64,000 nucleotides of DNA from Clarireedia homoeocarpa (lineage: Eukaryota; Ascomycota; Leotiomycetes; Helotiales; Rutstroemiaceae), in assembly GCA_001465935.1 (NCBI GenBank), contig LNKV01000013.1, forward strand, positions 248,001-312,000, in the 5' to 3' direction. Positions 1-10,344 of the stretch are shown one piece after another. The position numbers were made by a program, and so were the translations under genes. The notes beneath the pieces were generated by a model. The model was not told the origin of the DNA and did not search any database. It saw only the letters and a list, made by a program, of their open reading frames with translations. How positions within the stretch are numbered: the first letter of the stretch is position 1; the number at the start of each line of letters is the position of its first letter.

Positions 1-396
1 GCAGGCTTCCAAGTCGTTGTGTTGTGTTCTTCGAAAAAGAGCCCCCTATGTATTTTCGGGAAGACTCAGTAGGCGAATAGAAGCCCAGCGGACAACAAAG
101 AGTAATGTGCCGAATTTAACTTTGAGAGCGGAGAGCAACATCTAGAAAATAGCCATGAGAACGGTGTTCTAGTTGTCGAAAAATGGTTATCATATGGGAA
201 TATTTTGTTCTAAATTCATCGACTAAAGAACGGACCCGAAATATGAATATTGTGGGTTAAATAACCAATCACATCATCCGATCTGCAATATTGAAGAAGA
301 CCGCTGATGAAAAATCGAATGTAAGTGAAGTGCGTCTAAATTGGTATTGAATTTGACTTGTATTTTGTTTCTGAAACTTAAATCCAGGATATCTTT
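1..396. other. intergenic, no gene seen
   Basis: AT-rich sequence downstream of the dehydrogenase gene that ends at 397. No reading frame with family character was seen on either strand, and no repeat or RNA gene. It probably holds the 3' untranslated region of that gene. Confidence 0.6.
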
Positions 397-1683
397 TTAA
401 GAATCTGTAGTATCAACAAGGACCTTCAGAACTAGTTTTCCCTCGTCGTCCTTGACTTTTCCAGCCATTGTAAATGCATCGGGAATGGCCTCGAATCCCT
501 TGTATCTTTGGGTAATCAGTTTTGAGAGATCTGGAAGTAGCGGGTTGTTGCTAGAGACGAGCTTGATAGCCTCATCGTAGGTATTTGCATATCTAAACAC
601 CCCAACAAGGTCAACTTCCCGAAGAGCGGCAGCAGATATCGGCAGCGTTTGAATGGGAGTTCCCATTCCAATCAGCATTATTCGTCCTCCTGGCTTTGTA
701 GACTGGGGCAAGTTAGCTAGATTAGTCATAATAAAGGGGGGGCTTCATGCTTACATATATTGAAGCTTGGAGACATGATTCGACACCTGTGCACTCATAC
801 ACCGCATCAACTTCTCCTTCTCCAGAAGCTTCCTTGACTAATTCTGCTACTTCCTTTGCAAACTCTAGCTTCTCTTCTATGCTCTGAGGTCTCTTCATGG
901 GAACTACAAGCTTGGCATCCGCAAACTTGTTCTGTATAGCGAAATCTAACCTGTCTGGTTGAATATCCGCAATTACAACTTTCTTCGCGCCATTGACCTT
1001 GCACATTGCAGCACACAGAAGACCAACAGCACCAGCACCAAAGACTAAGACAGTGCTGCCTTCTTTCAATGCTGCTCTTCTCGAACCGTGCATGGCAACA
1101 CTAAGAGGTTCAAGAATAGCACCGAGTTCGAGAGAAACATCGGATGGCAACCTACCTAAATGAGCACGCGCTGAAACAACTAAGGGTGTACTTACTTGTG
1201 ACAATATGCTGCAGGATGATTGATACGTTGCTGCAAAGTTCCTTGGAAATGCGGAAATGCTTTCGCCGAACTTCTGAACTTCATCTCCTTGCAAATATTG
1301 TATCGACCAGCGGTACATAATTCACATTTCTTACAAGGAAGGCCGACTTCCATAGCAACTTTATCCCCCACTTTCAGATTTGTGACGTCCGAACCAACGG
1401 CTGTAACGACGCCTGCCGATTCATGGCCAAGAGTCAAAGGTTCCCGGACGAGAATATCTCCATTCTTGTAATGGTTATAGTAATGCAAATCTGATCCGCA
1501 TAGACCAGTTGCTTGTACTGCAATTTGTACCTCTGATGGCTCCGGTTCGCTCAAGGTACGAGATTCCTATTCGAATATCAGAAGAACGTTCTTCCTAATG
1601 AAGTCGTCCCCACTTACCACTTTCAAGTCCTTCGCGCCATGAAGCACTGAAGCTTTAACTTCTTCTACTCTACCGACAGCCAT
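397..1683 (-). CDS. zinc-dependent polyol/L-idonate-type dehydrogenase (MDR family)
   Basis: Four exons, 1683..1618, 1566..1196, 1151..755 and 702..397, joined by short GT-AG introns with phases that fit, give 379 residues, the usual size of sorbitol/xylitol/L-idonate dehydrogenases. Visible motifs are the GroES-like catalytic zinc site (C45 in GLCGSDLHYY, H70-E71 in GHE), the structural zinc cluster C100, C103, C106, C114, and the Rossmann loop GAGAVG at 184-189 followed by D208, which suggests NAD preference. Such enzymes oxidise a sugar alcohol or sugar acid hydroxyl to a ketone in the cytosol. The substrate cannot be read from sequence: sorbitol, xylitol, L-arabitol and L-idonate are all possible. 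The divergent neighbour is a KduD/IdnO-like reductase, and a myo-inositol oxygenase lies 13.6 kb away, so L-idonate 5-dehydrogenase is a reasonable candidate. Confidence 0.88.
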
Positions 1684-2264
1684 GATATCTATGTTGATTC
1701 GTATATAAAAGAAGGAAATGAACTTGAGTATGTCAACGTGCAAATGACTACGCAATACCAAGAGCCCTACTGTGTGCATCGGCCGAGGACTAAAATGGTT
1801 CGTCCTCGGCTTTTGACGGGATGAACTTGCTTTCTGACCGTTGGTGGGGTTTTGGAAAGGCGGCCGCTGAACGTAAATCCTACCACCGAATTCAGGAATT
1901 GATGATATTTTGGCATTCTTCGATATTTCAATACAAATTCAATTCTGAATCGATTTGCTTCATTCAACTTTCGCTGAACTTGAAAATACCAGGTGACTGT
2001 TTTGATAAGTTTTGAGGTTTTATAAAAACCTCAAGAATGCTTGTTCCGTTCTCAAACTTTGGTACCAAGTTCTCAAAACCTCCACCATGAGTACGCTTAC
2101 CCCACATCGCTATGGGGTAAAGCTAGCGCTTCTCACCCCACTGCTCGGCCTTTGATCGATCTGGGCTTGGTCGACGTCGGAACCACTGATTTCATCGCCC
2201 ACAGGGAAATTCGGAGACAAGATGTAACACATACGAAAACGCTCAAGTGTACACGATAGGCACA
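1684..2264. promoter_or_regulatory. bidirectional promoter region of the dehydrogenase/reductase pair
   Basis: These 581 bp separate two divergently transcribed oxidoreductase genes and must contain both promoters unless a distant element is used. A direct repeat-like stretch near 2018-2080 (ggttttataaaaacctc, an imperfect palindrome) is visible. No specific factor site can be named with confidence. Confidence 0.5.
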
Positions 2265-3185
2265 ATGGCAACTGCAGCGATGGCAGCGATGTTTTCTTTG
2301 GAGGGGCAAACTGCTCTCGTCACTGGAGGTACCAGAGGCATTGGGCAAGCTGTTTGCATAGCACTTGCAGAAGCAGGAGCGGATTTGATTTTGATACAGG
2401 TATTATGGCCGGCGTTGCTCTTTCATTCTATTCTCTCCAGCTAACCTGTTTGGCTTGCAGCGTAGTCGTGAAAATCTCGAGACCCAAAAAGCCATCGAAG
2501 CTCTCGGCAGGAAAGTTACCATATACACTGCAGATCTTGCATCGCAGGAGGAAGTCGCTGGCATTACCTCGACTGTTCTCAAAGATGGACACCAGATAAA
2601 TATTCTTATAAATTGTGCGGGAATTCAACGTCGACACCCGAGCCATCAGTTTCCAGACAATGATTGGAATGAGGTGCGTAGTTTGTTTGAATTAGGAATA
2701 TTTCCATGGGCAAATCCCTGACGTTACTCTACTTGCAGGTTATCCAAGTGAATCTTAACACAGTATTCACTCTCTGTCGAGACGTAGGTGCTCACATGTT
2801 GACTCTCGAACCATCTCCCACCACCGGCCGTCGCGGCAGCATCATCAATTTCGCGAGTCTGCTTACCTTCCAAGGTGGTATTACGGTCCCCGCATACGCA
2901 GCATCAAAGGGTGCAGTGGCACAACTTACGAAAGCTTTATCGAACGAATGGGCCTCGAAGGGAATAAACGTCAATGCAATTGCACCTGGTTATATCGAGA
3001 CTGAGATGAACACTGCATTGTTAGCCAATCCCGAACGATTAAAGAGTATTAGTGATAGAATACCGGCGGGTCGGTGGGGAGTTCCTGATGACTTCAAAGC
3101 TAGTGTGGTGTATTTGGCTAGTAGGGGAAGCTCGTACGTTTCCGGACACGTTCTTACGATAGATGGCGGGTGGATGGGTAGGTAG
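2265..3185 (+). CDS. short-chain dehydrogenase, KduD / 5-ketogluconate reductase-like
   Basis: Exons 2265..2399, 2461..2673 and 2739..3185 (all junctions phase 0) give 265 residues, typical of classical SDRs. The cofactor loop TGGTRGIG is at 20-27, NCAG at 96-99, and the catalytic triad is S156, Y169 (YAASK) and K173. The middle and C-terminal parts (AGIQRRHP, NEWASKGINVNAIAPGY, RIPAGRWG, VDGGW-like end) closely resemble bacterial 2-keto-3-deoxygluconate 5-dehydrogenase (KduD) and gluconate 5-dehydrogenase (IdnO). The reaction is reversible keto reduction of a sugar acid with NAD(P)H. An in-frame upstream ATG at 2247 and later ones at 2280 and 2289 are alternative starts. It is divergent from the zinc dehydrogenase, which supports consecutive steps of one sugar-acid pathway. 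Confidence 0.88.
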
Positions 3186-3622
3186 ACAGAACTCACGGTA
3201 CCCTAAACAGTGCAGAGCAGATAAAATTCTTTTACGAAGCACCACCTCTATTACGTTCCATACCATAAGACAACATACTTTAAGAGGACCTTTTTGTGTC
3301 TCGCAGGAGAATGTTTGCTTTTGAATTGCTGCAAATCAAGCTGATAATATGCCAAATGTTTTTACTTAGCTCGCACAACAAGAGACATCCCCCAATGACT
3401 CGACGCCAGCGTAGTATTGAGAATGTCTCGGCGAGCCCAATTCAACCATTAAACTCCTCAAATTAAGACCCATTTCGATAGAGACCACCAACTCTAATTC
3501 CATGATCGACTCCCAAGGTATAAATCCCTAACCATCCATCCCTAAACTCCAAATCCTAAAAGCAAATTCGCTTTCCCTCGTTAACAGCCTAATTCAGCAT
3601 ATATGTCCGCATCCCATCTCCA
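3186..3622. other. intergenic, no gene seen
   Basis: Non-coding between the reductase gene and a low-confidence small reading frame. The second half is pyrimidine-rich on the + strand. No recognisable element. Confidence 0.5.
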
Positions 3623-4117
3623 TCACTCTAACTTCGATCTCCCCACACCGCCCCAAGGTATCATCCCCTGTCCACCATCCTGTCTCCTCCAAACCATCTC
3701 CACCATTTTCTCCCCCTCGTTCTCCCCCTCCACTCTAACCCATTTCCCTTTCCCTCTCGCCTCGCCCTTATTTCTGCTCCGGTGAAGACGCAGCTTTACT
3801 TCTGTTTGCAGTTTGCTGCAGAGGGAGCGCGTGCGTGAGAGAGGTGTGCGGTGCTGGCTGTGAGAAGAGATTTGGATCGACGATGTGTAGGTGCATGGGG
3901 GAGTAGGGGCGGAGAATGGGTATCTGGAGTGCGAGAAAGGGTGTGAGAGACGGCGGGTGGAGAGCACGGTTGAGGTGGATGTTGCGGAAGAGGACGAGGA
4001 TGAAGAGGAAATGGAACGTGTATTGCGAGAGTGGTAGGGCTGGTCGGGGAAGGTGGAGATGGCACTCCAGGTTGTGGTGGTGGGTGGGAGGAGCGGCTCG
4101 TCCATGTCAATATACAT
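3623..4117 (-). CDS. hypothetical Ser/Thr-rich small protein
   Basis: An uninterrupted 164-codon frame starting with MYIDMDEPLLPP. It has a poly-Ser tract (SSSSSSSS) near residue 38, a Ser/Thr/Pro-rich first half and a basic, Gly-rich C-terminal half (KGEARGKGKW). I recognise no family. The frame stays readable a few codons upstream of the ATG (DTLHENFT), so an upstream exon is possible. The strongly strand-skewed composition (pyrimidine-rich + strand) could also keep a frame open by chance, and another 104-codon frame overlaps it on the same strand. Confidence 0.3.
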   Translation of the reverse strand: MYIDMDEPLLPPTTTTWSAISTFPDQPYHSRNTRSISSSSSSSSATSTSTVLSTRRLSHPFSHSRYPFSAPTPPCTYTSSIQISSHSQHRTPLSRTRSLCSKLQTEVKLRLHRSRNKGEARGKGKWVRVEGENEGEKMVEMVWRRQDGGQGMIPWGGVGRSKLE

Positions 4118-4879
4118 TGTGAAGTTTTCGTGGAGAGTGTCGCGTCAAGGATGTATAGAATGCAGAAATCGATGTGTCTAAACGTGTAGGACTACTCGTG
4201 CGAGAAGCCGTGATGATCTGCGCAAGCACAAGAGAGAAATTAAAATAAAATCCTTCGATTCAATCGAAACTTGAAATAAACACGATTCAAAACTGGATAA
4301 CCTGCTGTTTCGATACTGTCGAAACCCAGCAGCTCCATAACACTTATATATCTGCCCCGCTACCTTTCTCCCTCCTCCCCACTCCTAAAAATATGTGAGC
4401 TCCAGCGTAACATGCATAGAGCATCTTTATCCAATGATTTTCGCATGAAACGGGTGGCGGCTACGCGGCTATCGCCATCCAGCGAAATACCGTCTTTCCC
4501 TTGGAAAGCATAGTCGTTCGGTAGTGGGACAAGGACGGAAGAATGTACATGATTGGGATGTAAGGGTTGAGCTTCAGACATCAGGGGTTAGTCGCTACGG
4601 TATGAAACATGGAAGCTATAGGCTGTGGTTGTCTGGCGGTTTAGCGCCTGGGAAAAGGTTGGGCGCTTGGACTTGAAGTCTAGAATCATCTCGTAACCTA
4701 TGCACTTTGTACTGTACACCTTCATCGCTTGTTGAATTCGAGTGAGAAGCTGCAGATTATTTTAAGAATCAAAAGCTGGCATTATCATGTTATGCTTCTA
4801 AGTGGTTGAGTGAGAATTCAGACAGAAGAAGAAAAACATTGATTTGAGCCAATGTGAGGTGCTGTTCACTACCTACACG
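4118..4879. other. poorly coding region
   Basis: Contains only a 73-codon minus-strand frame (4581..4360, starting MSEAQPLHPN) without recognisable family or clear splice partner. It could be a short hypothetical protein or an exon, but I do not call it. The rest is AT-rich and featureless. Confidence 0.4.
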
Positions 4880-5700
4880 GTAGACGCCCAGGCTCTTTTC
4901 AATCTTCGCATCACATCCATCGTATCTTCAACCAGCTCTTTTTTCAAGCATTCTTTTTCACTCATTCTTGTGGAACGCTCGTCGTACATTGATGGCTTTT
5001 TGTTCAATGCTTATAGCATCACTACGAAGTGCTTACGGTGGAAATCGCTTCCATCGCAAATGCACCTTCAACCATTTCCTAAATGCAATGCGCGATAAAC
5101 TCATGCTCGGCCGGCTTTTTGCCATCATAGAAAATTGACTCGTGGAAGTTGAAGCTCTCCAACATGTCTATGCATGCTACAGAATAGACTAAGTGCGCCT
5201 TAGTTCGTGTTTGGGACCTCTACATCATCAGCAAGATGCCAGAAGCAGTTGTGCAGTGATGTCCGTCGACCAAACTTCATTGCCTTCGGATTGTACGTTA
5301 AAAATACTCTAGAGCGCTTGTCTTATGCTGACCTACTTAGGCTGGAATGCACCACGTCCATATATGCTGCTCATCCACCCCCAGAGGTATTAACCCAAAG
5401 CGGCCAATGCCGACTTGAATATAGCCTTTGATCCTTCACCAAGCTACACTGGCGTAGCAAGAGCTACTTCTGGGAACACAATCATGCCGCAAGGGTAGCA
5501 AATGCTCGCGGCTTGAATGCGGTGCTGTTGGAGGTGCTCAGTGTTATTTTTGGAGGCACCATACTGTAGTGGAGGTTGCCAACTCGGCGAAGGAGCATCG
5601 GCATCATGACGTTTGTTGAAGAAGGGTTGCGGTCAAAACACCCTCTCTATTTACACCACCGTTTATTTTGATGACTTTAAACAGCAATGGTTCGTCATAG
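4880..5700 (-). pseudogene. eroded coding region with short-chain dehydrogenase relic
   Basis: Minus-strand translation shows protein-like islands in different frames separated by stops. At 5699-5640 it reads YDEPLLFKVIKINGG, which resembles the SDR segment before the catalytic serine. At about 5569-5530, in another frame, it reads QYGASKNNTEH, the SDR Tyr-x-x-x-Lys motif. Further down are ESFNFHESIFYDGKKPAEHEF (about 5160-5100) and a 27-codon frame MSEKECLKKEL (4957-4877). The two SDR-like pieces are offset by one base relative to each other, so at least one frameshift lies between them. No full gene can be assembled. Most likely it is a dead SDR gene, perhaps with a second relic beside it. 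The family call rests on two short motifs. Confidence 0.45.
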
Positions 5701-6059
5701 GGGTAATATCAACAGGGCTATGTCCAGTTGAATATTGGAAAAAAATTTGGCGACAAGAGTGGTGATAGCTTACAAGCTTCATTTGGCCCACTTAGAATCG
5801 GCATTCCTGTCTAACTCGACAATATGGTACAGTCGTTCCTTTGGGATTAAATTCACTCGTGGGCTTGTAGTTGTTGGCTGGTTGGTTACTTGGACACGTT
5901 CATGTTGGTGCCTGCAATCTCGAGGCACGACAACTAGTTTAATCAGTAAGTTACGGGTACTTCTATTGTCAAATTCTGCCTTCCCATTCTGCTGTCCACG
6001 CCCACGTTCCAAGACTGGTGTCAGCTCGTTTGTCACCTTGATACCAAAAACTACAAAAA

Positions 6060-7814
6060 TGGAAAGTCCATTTGCAATCGTATGCGGGTGCTTTGCATCC
6101 TCCTCGGCTATCATGCTCTTCAACTATTATACCGAAAGCACCTTACATTCGAACGGGTGCCTCCCTCCCATAAAATATCCTCACAAAGACCCGTTTCTTG
6201 GTGTCGATACATTCCTCAAGTTAGGAACGCTTCTAAGAGAGCATCGACTGGTAATCGAAGTCGCCAGCCGTTTCACTGAACATGGACGAACCTTTCAGAT
6301 GAATAATTTGAGAAAGACTCAGATATGCTCCATCGAGCCAGAGAACATACCATGTTCTCAACTCGAAGTACTGAGTGGGGTGTGCAACCTATCAGGCTTA
6401 CGGCTCGAGGACCATTGTGCGGACGCGGGTTCATGACTACAGATGGTCAGAAATGGGCACATTCCAGGTCATGCTCAAGCATGGTTTCCAAACGTCCTAT
6501 ATCTCGAATCTAGCACCACTGGAAGACCAATTTCAAATCATGCTGTCGCCCATCCCGAAAGATGGATCGACAGTAGGTTTGTTGCCCCTCTTTGCTGATC
6601 TTGTGAGCTGTGTTCCTAAGTCAAGCTCATTACCTATTCCTGTTTCGAACTATATTGATTATCGTCTAGTATCTAGATATCGCGACGATATTTCTTTTTG
6701 GTAAGCCTATCGGGGCACTACCTCAAAAGGTTCCCCCTCATGCAGAGGGTGTTTTGGACGCATTTGATTATGCTATGCGCGGATGTGGTATTCGCATTGC
6801 GTTGGGGCCGCTCAAATTCCTCTACCGCAACTTGAAGTGGTATAATGCATGCCAAACAGTTCACCGTTATGCTGATTATTACGTTGAAAGAGCTTTGAAA
6901 TATCGACAACAATACGTCAAGGACAAAACTCCCCATGATTCAAAAAACCAGACCCTTCTCGAAAGCATGGCCGAACAAACCGGTGATCGTGAAGCCCTTC
7001 GATGTCAGATCATACAAGCACATATAACAGCCCAAGAAACTACGGGTAACCTTCTGGCCAATGTATTCTTTCTTTTATCCCGCCACGAAAGGGTGTGGCA
7101 GAAATTGCGAGAGGAGGTTGCTGCTATTGGAGGTTCTGAACTGGACTGGGATTGTATCTCAAGATTGCAGTATATCGGTATGGTCGTGAACGAAGGTAAT
7201 ATCTCCCCTTACTGACCTGTTGAACTTTGGAAGACAGTATCTAAGTATCAAACTTCACTATAGTACTTCGATTGTATCCAATTCTACCCCATGTCAACCG
7301 GGCGGCGTTGAAGGACACATCATTACCTACTGGCGGCGTGCCTAATGGCAAGTCATCCATTTACATCCCCAAAGGTACAATTTTTGGCACGTCCTCATAC
7401 GCGCTTCATCGTGATACTGCTGTATGGTTTTCAGATGCCGCAGAATTCAAACCAGAACGATGGGCCAATAACTTCAAAGCGGGCTCGGGTGAATTCATTC
7501 CTTTCGGTGCTGGCTCACGTCTTTTTATGGGGCAGCAAAAAGCATTGGTTGAGTCGGGTTATGTTATTGTCAGAATGGCGCAAGAATTGACCTCTGCTCA
7601 AAGTCGTGATGATCGAGAATGGGTTGGCCAATTGCAAATAACGGTAAAGAATGCATATGGTTGTTTGGTCTCACTGAAACCAACATCAGGGATTACGCAA
7701 CCTCATTCAAATTATACATTGAATGCACTTGGTACATGTTCTAAGGACCGAAATCTATCTAGATCACGAATTAAAACATACTTTTTCTTGAGCAGCACAA
7801 TGGAGGATCTCTAA
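6060..7814 (+). pseudogene. decayed cytochrome P450, relic A
   Basis: A P450 can be followed in pieces: N-terminal anchor and PHKDPFLGVDTF from the ATG at 6060; then EWGVQPIRLTARGPLCGRGFMTTDG in another frame (from about 6376); then ISNLAPLEDQF and IPKDGSTVGLLPL in a third frame (from about 6500); an intron around 6603-6678; FLFGKPIGALP, the I-helix region AHITAQETTGNL, an intron near 7193-7263, the ExxR-type NEVLRLYP, and the PERW motif. The heme-binding loop reads FGAGSRLFMGQ: the codon at 7524-7526, where the iron-ligating cysteine belongs, is TTT (Phe). At least two frameshifts (near 6350 and 6467) plus loss of the heme thiolate make a functional monooxygenase implausible. General layout resembles the CYP52-like alkane/fatty-acid group, but the family is not certain. 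It is convergent with relic B. Confidence 0.82.
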
Positions 7815-8214
7815 TTTGTTGCTTGAGCACGGCAGACCACCTAGCGACCACAGCTGCACAAGCATGTTGATTATATTGAACTTTAAATTAGATGGGTTGA
7901 AGAGATACATGGAAGCCTGCTTGCTAAGAACATCGTTGAAGCTCGGCACCGAAGCCTCATACTCCAACTACCAACGTTACTGCGAAGCTTGTCCCTGTAC
8001 ATTGTATAAAGTAGCCCGTGGTTCCCATACCACTACCGCCATCCCAGAGAAACTGGACTGGTCCGTAGAATCCACTCCGCACAAGTGACCTATGGAGATT
8101 GCCCAGAGCTTCTGACCAGCTCTTAGTATTGTTGAATTTCACTTCCCCCGCATACTGCAAAACGTGTTGGACATGGTTCTTACAACAATTGTGGATTGGC
8201 CACAGGAGGGTCAT
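7770..8214 (-). pseudogene. unrecognised frameshifted reading frame between the two P450 relics
   Basis: On the minus strand an 85-codon frame from 8214 (MTLLWPIHN...) includes a compositionally protein-like stretch FYGPVQFLWDGGSGMGTTGYF and ends VTLVVGV. Sense continues in the next frame as EYEASVPSFNDVLSKQASM from about 7967, so a one-base shift seems to split one small protein of roughly 130 residues. I do not recognise the family. It overlaps the 3' end of P450 relic A by about 45 bp. It may be a real short gene with an unrecognised intron, or a third relic. Confidence 0.35.
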
Positions 8215-8262
8215 GGTTTAGCATCATTATCATTATCATTATCACAACTTAAAATCAGGAAT

Positions 8263-9675
8263 CAAGTCCTCAGTCCAACTTTTGCATCATTCTTGCTCAC
8301 AGTAGTGACTCTCCACTGATCAACAAACTCCTTCACAGGATCTCTGTTTTCAATAAACTTGAGCTTTTGTAGAATCCTAACGACCGTGATCGCAATCTGA
8401 GTAGCGCCGAGGTCACTAGCTGGACAAACCCGCGGACCAGCTCCAAATGAAAGATTAATCCAGCGATCGGGTTTAAACCCGCATTCCCAGCGTTCCGGTC
8501 GCCATATCTCAGCATCCTCTCCCTAGAGATCTTTCTGACGCGCCATTGTCGCAAACCAGAGAACAGCCTTGACACCCTTCTTGACGAAGATTGGGGAAGT
8601 GCCATCCAGTCCACCTCCAGATGGCAGGACTGTATTGCGGAGAGCAATACGCTCATTTGCGCTTATGCCAGGATAGAGTCTCATTGTCTCGTTGATAACA
8701 CAATTTAAGTATGGCAAGCTTTCACAAGCTTGGGAGTGAGCTTCGCAGATGCTATGGTTGAGACTTACTGCTGTAGTTTCTCCCACACTTCTGGGTTTCG
8801 AGCCAGGTTGAAAATATGGTCGTGAGAGGGGTCGAGATCGCATCATGAACTAGCAAGAATAAACCCATGAGCTCGTCTCGAATCTTCACACGATCTTGAC
8901 CTAGCTTTGCTAGCTCGTATGCCACGGAGAATTCCTCTACTTCGGTGGCTGGTATACCTTTATTCATCACTTTGTCAAGTATTGCATCAACAAATTCCTG
9001 GGCTTCTTTGCAGGAAGACCAGAATTGGGGGTCTCTGGAAAGAAAATTCCAAAATGGTAGTACCATACTCATGCCGACACCTCGTAGTGAGTAATTGTAC
9101 GCATTAAGGAACTTCATGGCGTCCACCCGAGTCTCTGGCATCAAAGTCAAAATCGATTTACCAAAGAGCATCTCGGAGGAGTCGAGCGCTAATCGATCGG
9201 ACAATGGCTGCAGGTCAACTGTAGAACCATCTTCCGGAATAAGTGCTAAAAGCCTTGAAACGTGCTGCTGAAACTTATCTTGATGGTTTGCAGCTTTGGC
9301 AAACATGGGAGCAATGACCGAACGACGTTCTTTCCAAGTAGCGCCATCGGTAGACATCAATCCATCTCCTGCTAGAGGTCTGAGATCAAAGGATCTCATG
9401 GGACCAACACCAAACGAGTCGAAATCTGTTCCGTAGATGGCTTTGACAAGCTCTGGAGATTCGGTGACAATCTCAGCCACACCATACGGGAATGATTGAA
9501 ACGTGCGGCCATATTTCGTGAATAAATCTCTAGCAAGTGTGTCCCGCGAGAGCTTCTCATATATCTCTGTGAATCGAGAGTAGATGATGTCAAGTCCGAA
9601 AAAAGGATCTTTTTGAGGAAGAGACGGTGGTGGTTGCATCCCTTTCGCATTCGGTAAGAGCTTAGACGGCTCCAT
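8263..9675 (-). pseudogene. decayed cytochrome P450, relic B
   Basis: From the ATG at 9675 a long exon encodes a P450 N-terminal half (PQKDPFFGLDII, KYGRTFQ, DGLMSTDGATWKERRS, IPEDGSTVDLQPL). Defects follow. The I-helix motif, normally AGHDTT, reads LVHDAIS. A one-base loss in a T-run near 8816 throws FNLARNPEVWEKLQQ out of frame. About 30 residues between there and LPYLNCVINETMRLYP are missing. An in-frame amber codon (8525..8523) interrupts KDL-stop-GEDAEIWRPERW. The heme loop FGAGPRVC keeps its cysteine and the frame ends at TGA 8265..8263. It belongs to the same broad P450 group as relic A, less damaged at the heme site but broken elsewhere. A read error could explain one defect, not all of them. 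Confidence 0.83.
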
Positions 9676-10065
9676 AGAGCGCGAACCGTAAGTAGAAGGA
9701 CAGAGCAGAGCAGAGCCGACGGATAGATGAGGTCTAGTCTTTCATGTAGAGCTATTTCCACTTGGCAGGTATCAATCTCAACACAAGTAGATGTGATCAA
9801 ACATGTTGTGAACCGTGTCGTACTGTATGCACTATCCAATCACAAGACGGAAACAACAAGGGACTATCAGGCGAAACCAACAGCTCATACATGGATATAA
9901 ACCTCGTTTCCAACAACATTGTTTGGATGGAAGTTATAATAGTCAAATAATTCACTGGACATCCAGTTTCATAATTATTGGTATGATTTAACCAATAAAC
10001 ATATATCCAACTGTCCATTTGAGCCTAGATTCATTTGGTGTCTCGCCTGTTACCAGGTCAACTTC

Positions 10066-10344
10066 ATGGCGATCTTACCCACGCGATTGCCTGGAGCCAC
10101 CTCGTTATTGAAGCCGGCGAGCTCACAGCGTGGTCAAGGTTCTAGGACACGGCCCACTGAAGCTCTCGTAGAAAATGAGAAAGAAGTTGGACGTCAGAGC
10201 TCTGCTCGAGATATTCGAGGGCTCTCTTGGAACCTAGCGGTCGCCTGTATCGCACTATCTACCTTCCTGTTCGTCATTGACAATACTGCCGTGGCTATAT
10301 ATACTCAATATGAAGAGTCCAACAAGGCAGGAAAGCTTACATAG
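10066..10344 (+). pseudogene. MFS multidrug-transporter N-terminal stub
   Basis: A 92-codon frame encodes a charged cytosolic N-terminus followed by RGLSWNLAVACIALSTFLFVIDNTAVA, which matches the first membrane helix and the D-N-T motif of fungal 14-helix drug/H+ antiporters (DHA2-type). The frame then ends at 10344. Nothing further downstream resembles the remaining 13 helices, so this is a truncated remnant. Its position beside two dead P450 genes and an SDR relic fits the transporter of a lost metabolic gene cluster. Confidence 0.55.

Noticed and set aside
8222..8244. atcatt repeats next to P450 relic B
   Set aside because: A short simple-sequence tract of no evident function.
4880..10344. 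Repeat-induced point mutation as the cause of the decay
   Set aside because: Damage is mainly indels and scattered substitutions; the sequence is not strongly AT-rich or TpA-enriched by eye. A RIP index computation would settle it.
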